Below are positions 46,941 to 58,121 of a stretch of 64,000 bases of DNA, piece by piece. Origin of the DNA: Alisma plantago-aquatica (taxonomy: Eukaryota; Streptophyta; Magnoliopsida; Alismatales; Alismataceae); contig OY856412.1 in NCBI GenBank assembly GCA_963693085.1, positions 965,554,281 through 965,618,280 on the forward strand, in the 5' to 3' direction. The notes under the pieces are model-generated. The model saw only the letters and a list, made by a program, of their open reading frames with translations, was not told where the DNA came from and made no database searches. The position numbers and the translations under genes were made by a program. How positions within the stretch are numbered: position 1 is the first letter of the stretch; each line of letters begins with the position of its first letter.

Positions 46941-47092
46941 GACCGTTTGGCCAAGTAGGTGAAGACCATTTGGCCAAGTAGGTGAAGATTGTTTGGACAA
47001 GTAGGTGAAGACCGTTTGGCCAAGTATATGAAGACCGTTTGGCCAAGTAGGTGAAGACCGTTTATCCAAGTAGGTGAAGACCGTTTGCCCAT
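46941..47092. repeat. 23-bp minisatellite (5' LTR)
   Basis: About 6.5 tandem copies of GACCGTTTGGCCAAGTAGGTGAA with scattered changes. Confidence 0.88.
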
Positions 47093-47287
47093 CCAACCCT
47101 TGGATTCTAATGAAATTTCATCAAGGTTTGGTCTATTGAGTTGATCAACACATCAACACTTGGTTGTAATATGATTGGTACCTTTGGACCTTCAATTGGT
47201 CAACTATACTTAACCCCAGACCTCCACACGGTCTTGGGTGATCCCCAAACTGTCTTGAAACCGTTTGGGTGATCCCCAAACGGTTTT

Positions 47288-48310
47288 GAAACCGTTTGGG
47301 CTATCCAACCCAAAATCTCAAATTAACTCATTGGAAATTCCGCACTGATTTCAATTAGGGTTTTCCCAATTGATTAGCCTTCAACTCATTATTCCTTGGG
47401 AATTAATCCATCAATTTTGGTGAGTTATTAACCAACATTATTAGGAACAGTAATAGCAAACGGTCAACACTTGATCAACCATCTAAAACGGTTTTGAAAC
47501 CGTTTTCCCAATAAGGCAAATTAATCAAGTTGAAAATCAGCACTTAATCCAATTAGGATTTGCCTAATGGATTAGCCTTCAACTCATGATTCCCTTGGAA
47601 TTAATCCATCAAATTTGGTGAGTTATTAACCAACATTATTAGGAACAGTAATATCAAACGGTCAATGCTTGGTCAACCATCTCAAACGGTTTTGAAACCG
47701 TTTTCCCAAAAATTCCAATTAATCAGGTTGAAGATCAGCACTTAATCCAATAAGGGATTACCTAATTGATTAGCCTTCAACTCACGATTCCTTTGGAATT
47801 AACCCCTAAAATTTGGTGAGTTATTAACCAACATTATTAGGAACAGTAATCTCAAACAGTCAACGCTTGGTCAACCATCGCAAATGGTTTTGAAACCGTT
47901 TGCCCAAAAATTCCAATTAATCAGGTTGAAGATCAGCACTTAATCCAATTAGGGATTACCTAATTGATTAGCCTTCAACTCACGATTCCTTTGGAATTAA
48001 CCCCTAAAATTTGGTGAGTTATTAACCAACAATATTAGTAACAGTAATATCAAACGGTCAAACCTTGGTCAACCATCGTAAATGGTTTTGAAACCGTTTT
48101 CCCAAAAATTCCAATTAATCAGGTTGAAGATCAGCACTTAATCCAATTAGGGATTACCTAATTGATTAGCCTTCAACTCACGATTCCTTTGGAATTAACC
48201 CCTAAAATTTGGTGAGCTATTAACCAACATTATTAGGAACAGTAAGATCAAACGGTCAACCCTTGGTCAACCATCTCAAATGGTTTTGAAACCATTTTCT
48301 CACAAACGGT
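47288..48310. repeat. 198-bp tandem array, five copies (5' LTR)
   Basis: The marker CAACATTATTAGGAACAGTAAT recurs at about 47432, 47631, 47830, 48029 and 48228. Each unit again carries the AAACGGTTTTGAAACCGTTT dyad. Confidence 0.92.
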
Positions 48311-48876
48311 TTGCAAACCGTTTGATCACCAAACAGTTTGGTGAAACCGTTTGGTCCCAACTTCCAAACCGTTTGCCCAAGATATTTGGGGAGGTGTGTG
48401 CTTATGATGATGTCATCATCATCAAGCTTCGTCCATGAAGTTCTAACAACTTCTAATTTCAATAATTAATCAATTTCAACCAGCAATTAATCAAGATAAT
48501 GAAGGAATCATTGAAATTACAAGATTAATGGTTGAATAACAATGTAAAAAGGTTCAAGTTATAAAACCCACCTCCAATTGAGCTCCAAAGCTCCATGTCC
48601 ACGGCAACAATTGTGTATGCAACTCCTTTCACCATTACATGGTTCGTCCTCAAGGTTTGAGTGAAAAGGAATGATTAAAATTGAAGAGGAGATCGAAATA
48701 GGAAGAAATCCATAATTTATTTTTGATTTCCACCATGGAATCAAGGTGAAATGGATCAAGAATCTTACCAACAGGTTGGGGACGTGCTCCCTGCTGTTCT
48801 TAGCCCTCTTGGTCAGTTTTTCAAGCAAGGGGAAGAAAGAAATCCGAAAAAGAGTCCTTAGGTGGGTTGGAAAGGG

Positions 48877-48886
48877 CTCTTTTATA
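48877..48886 (-). promoter_or_regulatory. TATA box in the 5' LTR of the giant-LTR element
   Basis: TATAAAAGAG on the minus strand, about 0.89 kb from the LTR start. As this is the 5' LTR, it is the likely promoter for the element transcript. Confidence 0.5.
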
Positions 48887-49777
48887 TGAAAATTGATGAA
48901 AGAGAAAATGTTTTATTAAAATCCATTAATTCCAAAAATGGTGCCACCACTTCCTCCTTGTTTTGCTTTCATGCAAAGTCAACTCAAATCCACATAAATC
49001 CCTTCCATTATCCATGGATTAAGGGAAAAGAAATTAATCACCTTAATCCATTATAATATTATTATATATTTTTGAGTGGGAATTCTTTTCCTTATAATAA
49101 GGTGAGTGGAATTTCACCTCCTTAAGATATTTTCGGTCCTTGAAAATCTCAAGGACGTTCACACATACATCTGAATCCAACCATTTTAATTTTGGTTGAA
49201 GGCCCTTTTAATTAATACATTCATTTTTGCCCTAAATCGAGTTAGGGTTTCAATTAGGATTAAATCTTGATTATTTTAATATCAAGATTCTCTCTCCTCC
49301 AACTTAATCCAAAAGAGGTGCCCTTCTCGTTTTATTTGCTCTACATGATGCCAAGAAACATTAGGGACCTTATTTAAGTGATAAATTACATATTGCACCC
49401 TAGGTTTTGGGTAAATTCCAAATTACACCAAAACTAGGTTTTCATGCACATATATTGCTTTATCACCTCTTTCTTGGTATTCAGGCTTCCATAAGTCATA
49501 CCTCAGCATCATTTTCACTCTCATGATGATTCAACACATGAGGAACATATTATCATGCACAATTTGCACTTTAACCCCTCAACTTGGGTAATTTGCACAT
49601 TAGTCCAAAATAAGCAAACATTGCTTCAACATTGTCCAAACAGGACTAAAATTGAAACATAAGCTCCTCATGAGCCCTAATTACTTTTCACAAGATAGTA
49701 TTAAGTATATAATCATATTTTTTAAATCAAAACACCTAGGGTTAGAGTATAACCCAGGTCAGGGATGTTACACATCA

Positions 49778-50751
49778 CCCAAAAGGTGATAAGGCCTATG
49801 ATGTTGGCTCGAATCAGTAGAACTCTCCCAGCAAAAGAAGTATGCCTGATTGGCCACTTGTCTATCATGGATCGAAGCCGGTCCATGCAGGCCCCATAGT
49901 GTCTAGCATATACCGTATCGGCAGTGAGAGGGAAGCCAAGGTACGTGCATGGTAGCTGATGTATGGGCATGTTGATTGTAGCAAAAAACAGCCCGCCAAT
50001 GTGTTGCGCTGCCTTGGAGACAAACAACATAGATTTCGACAGGTTTGCATGAAGGCCCGTGACAGATGCAAAAGAATCAAGGCTCTCTGTGTCCACACGA
50101 AGGTTGCCCATCGAACCTTGGAGGAACAACAGGACGTCATCCGTGAAAATGAGGTGAGAGAGCACAGGAGTGCCTCTCATGGAGAACGTCTTCAACCTCC
50201 CTTTAGCCTCCAATTCTTCAAGGATTAACGTGAGCTGCTCCATGATGAGTGTGAAAAGGGGTGACAAGGGGTCACCCTGTCTAAGGCCCTAGTTACTTGT
50301 GAAAAGCCCACTAGGGTAACCGTTAACTAGCACCGAGAAAAAGGTCGATTGTGTACATTCTTGAATCCACCTTATCCAAGTGGCAGGGAAACCGTAATCT
50401 TCCAGGATGGCCAACAAACATTCCCAAGAGACATGGTCATAGGCTTTCGAGATATCGAGCTTGATACAAGCTTTTGGATTCTCTCTTTTGACATTAAAGC
50501 CGTGGAGGAATTCTCCGGCTAATTGAGCACAGTCAGTGATATTTCAGCCTGGGATAAAGGCTCCTTCGTTCTGGGAAACAAGGGAAGGCAACACCTCTTT
50601 GAGTCTTCTCGCAAGGAGCTTAGCCCTAATTTTGTAGACCACCCCACACTACGCTATGGGGTGAAAGTCACACATAGAAGATGTTGTGGTCGTCTTAGGG
50701 ATGAAAGCAATGAAGTTGTGATTGCACTCCCGAACCATGCTACCCCCTTCG
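49778..50751 (-). pseudogene. LINE ORF2 reverse transcriptase, 5' part of a split, 5'-truncated LINE
   Basis: From about 50740 on the minus strand: FIAFIPKT, YKIRAKLLARRLKEVLP, SQNEGAFIPG, ENPKACIKLDISKAYDHVSW, GLRQGDPLSPLFTLIMEQL, then LSHLIFTDDVLLFLQG and LHANLSKSMLF, followed by CTYLGFPL and IDKWPIRHTSFAGRVLLI. These are reverse-transcriptase blocks of plant L1-type LINEs; the FADD catalytic box reads FTDD here. In-frame stops (for example after FIPG and before GLRQGD) make it dead. The endonuclease and ORF1 are missing. The frame stops at 49773-49777, the CATCA target of the inserted giant-LTR element, and the rest lies at 35242-34568. Confidence 0.88.
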
Positions 50752-50840
50752 GGCCAATTCTATCACTCTCATGCCAGGCTCATGCCTGCCGAAGGATGTA
50801 TTACTTTTTATATATCAAATTTCAATTACAAAAAGACTGT

Positions 50841-51251
50841 TAAAGTTGCTATCATATATTTCAAGTTTATTATTGTGTGCATATGTCTATAGATTTTTCT
50901 CTTATTACATCTAAATCTTTGACTCGTAAGCTTGCTAATTTTTTTTCTTCTATATTAGAACTTAAGTGGAGCTGCTGTCAGAGTCATTGGAGGTATTTCT
51001 CTATTTAAGAGTGCTAATCATCATTGACTCAGTAATCTCTATTAAAGCTGCTATCACATCTTTCAAGTTTATTATTGCGTACATATGTCAATAGGTTTTT
51101 CTCTTATTACATCTATATCTTTGACTCGTAAGCATGTTGAAAATTATATTTTTTTCTATATTAGATCTTAGGTGGAGCTGCTGTCAAAGTCATTGGAGGT
51201 CTTTCTCTATTTAAGAGTGGTAATCATCATTCACTCAGTAATCTCTGGAGG
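50841..51251. repeat. Two-copy tandem repeat, period about 202 bp
   Basis: Copies at 50841-51042 and 51043-51251 share CTTATTACATCTA(A/T)ATCTTTGACTCGTAAGC, GTGGAGCTGCTGTCA(A/G)AGTCATTGGAGG and TCTCTATTTAAGAGTG. They are AT-rich and non-coding, 0.6-1.0 kb upstream of the Helitron Rep start. Confidence 0.8.
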
Positions 51252-51841
51252 TAATAATTTACATTTGAGTTTTTTTCTCCTAAAAAAGGTGTTAAATATT
51301 TTTTTTACAAAATTATTTTTGATATTTAATATAGCAAGATACTTATGTCGACATGCCGAAACATATACCTCTTCCTACATAATGATACATAGGTAAATAC
51401 TAAGTTCCTTCACACATTACTTAGTACTTAGTGGAATACCCTCTACAACGCTGGGTAAGAACAATAAACATAATTGTTATTACTTATTCTTCAACATTGA
51501 AGAAGAATAATAAACATAATTGATATTACTTATACCATGTTTCTACTAAATAAGGATCCACGTAATGTAGATCATTAAACATGTCGAGCGTAATATATTT
51601 AATAAATTTGATAAAAACATCATGAGAAAATTGAACATCGACACATGGTTTTTGTTGATTGTATATTGCAAGTGCATGTGTGGATAATATTTTTTACAAG
51701 GTCTTTTCATTTTGATATCAGTAATGGATGTTGAATTACTACAGAAGAAACATGAAGAGGTATATTTGAGTGTATATTATTAATGGTATGTATTTACATT
51801 TTTTCTACAATTTTGAGATGTATATTTTATTATAGAGAAAT
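51252..51841. other. AT-rich non-coding stretch upstream of the Helitron gene
   Basis: No coding frame. A small hairpin TATTCTTCAACATTGAAGAAGAATA lies at about 51484-51508 between direct repeats AATAAACATAATTG(T/A)TATTACTTA. It may belong to the Helitron 5' non-coding region; no Helitron 5' terminus could be fixed. Confidence 0.4.
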
Positions 51842-54800
51842 ATGAAACGAATACAACATTATGCAAACATGTCAAAGGAGATAAGGGAAGATATGCTAGC
51901 AAAGAAGAAAGAATCATATCAAAAAAATAAACAAGATTCTTATCGACAAGGTAATTGTTATATTATAAATGACATGCACATATTTTTTGCTTGCATGTTA
52001 TTTACATTCCAATCATTTTAATTAGCTAACAAAATACAACATATGTATTTTTATAGACAAGAAATGCAAGAGAGATAGGAATTATTGGAAGGTTCACAAG
52101 TCAAACTTAAAAGGGCCTAACAATTTAGCTTTACAAGCGAGTGGTACACATAGAGTTTCCAATGGCCCTGATTGTGTCTATTGTAAAGCTAAGAGATTTG
52201 AATTTGCAACATTTTTTTGTCATAAAGGAGAAGTTGTTTTAAAAATTAATCCAACACCTAAAGACCTTGTAGCATTGTATACATCTGATTCTGAGGAAGC
52301 TAATGATTTTAGAGATCTCATACGAGGATATAATAATGCATTTTCATTTTCTTCTTTTGGTGTTGAAAATTTAGATAAAGATTTAGCAAGCATGAAAGGT
52401 GGGATATACACATTTCGAGTCCAAGGGAAAGCATATCACTTGATCCCATCACTGTTTCCTTCTGATAATACAACAAGATTTTTGCAGTTGTATTTTTTTG
52501 ACATAGAGCATGAAGTCTAAACTAAATCCACAGACGGTTGAGAAGTTGATATCAATCCTAAACATCAATCCATATTCCAAGTTCTTAAGAAGTTTGAGGA
52601 GTTATGAATCATCAAGCAATCATAATATTGCAATCCTAAGGAATTCTAACTTGGATCAAAGAGTATATAATGAGCCAACATATTCTCAAGTAGCTGTAAT
52701 ATGGGTTGAGGGGAACAACCCAGATGGAAGATAATCTTTAGATGTTATTGTTCATGGTACTGGTGGGAGAACATATAATGTGAAATCATGTTTTGGATGT
52801 TATGATCCTTTACAATACCCATTATTGTTTCCTAGAGGTGAATGTCGATGGCATAGAGATATATTAAGAGGTAAAAATGGAAAGTCAACTTTTTACCAAC
52901 AATCTGATACTACAAATCCAACATTAAATGTTGACACTTTTGAATAGATGTTGGATGAAGAAGAACAAGGTGTGTTTACAATTTATTTTTATTGTTTACA
53001 TTAGATTAAGTTGTAAATTTTGCTACTTTATAATGTATTTTTCAATTAGTCAATTATCGTATATATGCATTAACATGTATATACTAAAGGTTTATGATTT
53101 TCTATATAAAGTTGTTAAGTAATATGAAAATGTATGATTTTACTTTTAAGTATGATTGCCTTTCACTTTAAATCAAATAATTTAAAATTAGCTACTAATT
53201 TCTTAAAGTCATGTAGTTTTATTCTTTACATAACATTCTTTATTGCATTCTTTACTTTTATACGGTGTCGGTTTAGTTTATTTTTAAAAATACTTGCAAT
53301 TAATGTAACTTTTTGATGTTGAGAAGAATTAGGAAACCTTCTATCTCTATGTACTAATGATATTAATATTTTCTTTCAGGCATTACATATTGTATAATTA
53401 TATTTGGATAATAAAAGAAAGTTTTATGTCTCTATCTGTGAACATTGTGTAGATTTCTTTCAATTGAATATATATATTACTCTTGTAAAGGCAATTTTTA
53501 TGCATAAAATATTTTACTCTTTCTATGTCGGTCTTCATTTTAATAATATAACATAATACTGAATGTCATTTTGTTAATATGTTATTCTAGACCCTGAAAA
53601 TAAAAGGAAACTTTGTGTCTTGACTTGAGAATACTATTGCTATATGTTTCAAATTCGGGATCATGCAAAGACTTTATTATTGTACAGTGGAAGATTACTT
53701 CAACAATATGTGTAGATATGTATATCAAGATCAAAACTACAAGATTGTATTACTTCTACAAACATCAAGATGATATAAGGGGAGATTTGTATGATGGTAT
53801 AGCTAATGCAGTATATAATGGTGAGACAAGAGCTTTCAAAATTGGTCAAGAAATAATTCTACCAGCATCTTTCATTAGAGGTCCACGTGATATGCGGAAA
53901 AGGTATCTCAATGTGATGGCTTTAGTACATAAATATGGAAAACCAGACATTTTTATTACAATTACATGCAACCCTGAATGGGATGAGATAAAGTCTCAAC
54001 TGAAGCCATGGGAGAACACATGCAATAGACTTGATTTAGTTGTTTGTATATTTCGTGCAAAGCTTGAGGATTTAAAAAATAAACCATTTAAGGATCAAAT
54101 ATTTGGAAGAGTAGCTGCTCATGTTCATGTGATAGAATTTCAGAAAAGAGGACTACCTCATGCTCATTTTCTAATCGTCTTAAAACAATAAGATCAAATA
54201 CACAACCCTGATATGTATGATTGCATGGTTTCTACTGAGATTCCAAACAAGGAAGAAGATCATCCTTTATTATATGAAATGGTGTTGAAGCATGTGATTC
54301 ATGATCCATGTGGAAAATTAAGGGAAAATCCCCCCTGCATGATAAACAATGTGTGTAAGTCACATTATCCAAAGCCTTATTGTCATCATTCAATGGAAGG
54401 AAAAAATGCATACCCTATATACAGGAGAAGAAACAACAGTGTCATGGTACATGTTAGAAATTGTATAGTTGATAATCAATGGGTTGTACCATATAACCCT
54501 TATTTATTGAAGCGATATAATTGTCATATAAATATTGAGATATGTTCTTGTATAAAAGCAGTCAAATATTTGTATAAATACATTTACAAAGGGCATGATA
54601 GGGTAACTGTCTATTTACATCCTGAAGAAATAGATGAGATAAAGAATTTTCAAGATGCAAGGTGGGTTTCACCTCCTAAATCTATGTGGAGGATATTCCA
54701 GTTCAATCTCAATGAGATGTATCCATATGTTATCCCTTTACAAGTTCATCTACCAAATAAGCATTTCGTGTCTTTTTCTAAGTCAAAGAACCTTTGTAAT

Positions 54801-56930
54801 GTTCTATCTAAAGGCCATGCTGGAAGGACCATGTGGACTGAATTTTTTCAATCTAATGTCAATAATATTGGAGGAAGAAGACGACCAAAAAAATATTGGA
54901 GGAAGAAAGTATTTATATAGAGAATATGTTGAACACTTTGTTTGGAATAGATCTTCATTATGTTGGAGAAATAGGAAGTTTTTCCAAGAAATTGGTCATC
55001 TTAGTGCTGCAAATCCTTAAGGTGAAAGATATTATCTAAGAATACTTTTAAATCATGTACGAAGGCCTACTTCATTTACTTATTTGCGTACATTTAATGG
55101 TGTGACATATGCCACATTCAGAGAAGCAACTCAAAATCAGGGACTTCTTGAATGTGATAATGCATCATATTTGTGTTTACAAGAGGAAATTTCATATGAG
55201 ATGCCAAAAGCATTGCGACGGTTATTTGCTACTATTTTGGTTTTTTGTGAACCAAAGGATACTAAACTGTTATGGACTAAATTTCTAGAAGATATGATGT
55301 AAGATTTTTTGAGAAATGAAGAAGTATCTGTTGAAGATCAAATTAAAATGACAATAGATGATATTCAAGATATACTTGAAAGAATGGGGGAAAAACATCA
55401 AAGATTTTGATTTGCCTATTATCAATTTTGAAAGAGATCTACACAATAATAATTCAAGAGAGGTACTAGATGAGTTAGCAATACCAACTCCTATTGACGA
55501 CGTTCATGCCGCACACATGTTGAATGATGAACAAAAGTATGCTTTTGATGTTATAATGGAAAGAATAAATAATAAGTGTAGTGGAATTTTCTTTGTTGAT
55601 GGACCGGGAGGAACATGGAAAACATATTTATATCATGCATTTTTAGCTCAAGTGAGAAACAATAACTCAATAGCAATTGCTACAACAACATGCGGTGTTG
55701 CAGCATCAATTTTACTAGGAGGACGTACAACTCACTTTAGATTCAAAATACCGCTTGATGTCAATAAGTCGTTTGTTTGTTCCATAAAAAAAGTGCTCTG
55801 GCTGAATTAATTCGTCAAGCAAAAGTGATAATTTGGGATGAAGCTCCAATGGAGAAGAAATTTACAATTGAGGCCTTAGATCGATCAATGAAAGATATAT
55901 TAGAAAATGATGAGTTACCTTTTGGCGGTAAGGTGGTTATATTTGGTGGAGATTTTAGACAAGTATTGCTTGTTGTCCCTAAAGGGACTCGTTCATAGAT
56001 AAGTGAAGAATCATTGGTAAAATCATATCTATGGCCTTTAATGGAAAAGCTATATCTTGCTAAAAATATGAGAGCTACATTTGATCCTGAATTTTCAGAA
56101 CTATTAATGAGAGTTGGGGAAGGAAGTCAACCATACATAGTGAATGACATGATCAATATTCCTGAGGATATGTTAATTAAATATGATGATGAAGAGATGT
56201 CAAAGTTAAGACTAATAGAATCTATATTTCCTCTTTTAATTAAAAAAAGTGATTGCTCAGATTATATGACAACAAGAGCAATATTGGCAGCCAAGAATGA
56301 ATATGTTGATGATATCAATGACTTGATTATTAAAAAGTTTCCAGGTGATGAACACATGTATCTTAGCTTCGATACGACAATGGATGAGACTAACCATAAT
56401 TATCAAGTAGAGTTTTTAAATAGTGAAACACCTCCTGGGATGCCACCCCATAAATTAATTCTAAAAAAGAATTATCTGATTATGTTGTTGAGGAATTTGG
56501 ATCCTCCTAATGGACTATGTATGGTACAAGATTGGTATGTGTGGATTTTCAACAAAATGTGATTCGAGCAAGAATAGCTCTTGGTCTATGTGCTGGAAAA
56601 GAAGTTCTTTTACAAGAATTCCTATGTTTCCAAAAGAAAATGCAACATATCCTTTCTCATTTAGAAGAAAACAATTTCCTATTCGTTTGTCATTTTCCAT
56701 GACTATAAATAAAGCACAAGGTCAAACGATCCCACATGTTGGTATATATTTGTCAGAGCCTGTATTTTCTGATGGAAAACTTTATGTGGCTTATGTCTAG
56801 AGGAATTTCAAAATCCATAGCAAATATTCTGATTACACACTCAACTATTGAAGAATACAAATATTGCACAAAAAATATTGTATACATTGAAATATTTAGC
56901 TATTTAGCTAAAAAGGTATGCATAATAAAT
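51842..56930 (+). pseudogene. Helitron Rep/helicase (RepHel), broken
   Basis: A plausible first exon (51842-51950) joins in frame to one beginning at 52057 (DKKCKRDRNYWK). Then come the N-terminal Helitron region (CVYCKAKRFEF, CHKGEVVL, RDLIRGYNNAFSFSSFGV; to 52520), NPYSKFLRSL, LDQRVYNEPTYSQVAVIWVEG and YDPLQYPLLFPRGE (to about 52960). An AT-rich probable intron of about 0.65 kb follows. The Rep domain resumes with GPRDMRKRYLNVMALV, GKPDIFITITCNPEWDEI, the HUH motif GLPHAHFLIVL (about 54150-54185) and the tyrosine motif KYLYKYIYKGHDR (about 54560-54600). The PIF1-like helicase has GPGGTWKTYLY (Walker A with Trp for Gly), VIIWDEAPM, FGGDFRQVL and MTINKAQGQTI, ending near 56930. Many stops and frameshifts. 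In function these enzymes nick and unwind DNA for rolling-circle transposition; this copy cannot. Confidence 0.9.
52968..53625 (+). other. Probable intron in the Helitron Rep gene
   Basis: AT-rich non-coding sequence separates LDEEEQ (ending GAACAAG, then GTGTG) from EYYCYMFQIRDHAKTL, which resumes after TTGACTTGAG. Coding resumes at the point expected of the protein family. Exact splice sites are uncertain. Confidence 0.5.
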
Positions 56931-58121
56931 TAAATTATTTTAACCTATTGATATTTCTTTATAGTGTTAGACACATATCTCTGTTTACAAAACTAACACA
57001 ATGTTATTTTCTAAATTTAGGTGGGGTGACAAAAAATGCAAAGATTAATGTTAAATGATCTAAAGAAAGGAAGATAGATTTTTTATGACTATCTTTGGTA
57101 CATATACTGAACATTGAGTCATTATCACTTTGTTCCACACACTTATTTTCTAGAATTTATTAGTTATCAAGGTTCTTCTATAGACACTTATGGCATAGGG
57201 GAACTACTAGGTCCACACATTATATGAATTGTAATTTCTTCTCTCCTTTTCAATTGGGATATTGTGCTACACAATGCATGCTTAATATCACTTTATGAGA
57301 ATTTGAGTCAAATTCGTTTCTGATAATCAATTTTTTTATATAAATTGGTTTTATCTAATATAATTCATACATATACACATTACAATCACAAGCATATAAA
57401 GAAATTTGTGCGATGTGGTGTGCAAAATGGTATTTTGCTTAAATTTTGTACTCCAATAAATGTGATAAGAAAAATTAGAATGACTTTATCTATTTCATGA
57501 ATGAAAATTCCAGATGTATGAAATGAAGCCCAACATGGCAAGAGTTTCTGGAAGGACATGACATTCATGGATATAATATACTAGATCCAACTATGTTTTT
57601 TCTACTTCTTCATGCATATACAACACTTTATAAAGATTCTTGACTTCTTATTTTACTAATACAATATTCATGTCTATTTCCATACACTTCAGACATTTTG
57701 GATTTTGCGTAATGACCACTGTAGCAAAAAAAGTTTATTTTTACCATCTCACAATCTTAGTAGGGCCCCATTGTTTATAGTGTCCTCATTCTCCTTGTTT
57801 TTATTTTCCCCCTCTTTATTCTTGCAAGGACACCATTTCCTATTATGGTTCATCCTATGTGCTTGATAGTCCTTTATGATGCTTTAAATAAAATCAATTT
57901 ATATTGTAAGATAATCAATTATTATTTTGAAAAATAACCATATTGTTAAACTACAACTCTCTCAATTATTTTCCAGTTTATCCATATGGTATAACAACAT
58001 TTTGTGAATTTGTTATTTGCCTAATTACATATTGACAATATTTGTTAATTTTTAGCTCATAGTCAAATTTTTATGTACACATTTGTTTTATCTAACAATA
58101 TTTCCTTCATCTCCATTTTTG
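56931..58121. other. AT-rich non-coding stretch between Helitron genes
   Basis: No supported gene. Contains C/T-rich words near 57780-57840 (TCCTCATTCTCCTTG) that reappear near 59270-59330. Confidence 0.5.

Larger units (their letters stand above)
35248..49772 (-). mobile_element. Complete large retrotransposon derivative (LARD-like) with LTRs over 6 kb
   Basis: 14,525 bp bounded by the 5-bp target duplication CATCA (35243-35247 and 49773-49777). LTRs of 6253 and 6120 bp, ends TGTAAC...GTTTCA, flank a 2152-bp internal region with no coding capacity. The primer-binding site TGGTATCAGAGC is at 43636-43647. The sequence next to the 3' LTR (GGACGAAATCC...TTAGGGG) resembles the end of chromovirus-type gypsy elements, so I infer a gypsy (Tekay/Del-like) origin. 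Many substitutions and a repeat-number difference separate the LTRs, so the insertion is old compared with the 27-33 kb element. With no gag or pol, it must have used a helper. Confidence 0.9.
43653..49772 (-). repeat. 5' LTR of the giant-LTR element, 6120 bp
   Basis: Starts TGTAACATCCCTGACC at 49772 on the minus strand. Collinear with the 3' LTR apart from scattered substitutions and small indels, five rather than six 198-bp repeats, and an extra GGGTGATCCCCAAACGG-type duplication near 47250-47280. Confidence 0.9.

Noticed and set aside
51484..51508. Hairpin considered as the Helitron 3' terminal hairpin
   Set aside because: It lies upstream of the Rep start on the same strand and has no CTRR end after it.
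56515..56700. Minus-strand frame across the Helitron helicase
   Set aside because: Antisense shadow of the helicase C-terminal region, which shows family motifs on the plus strand.
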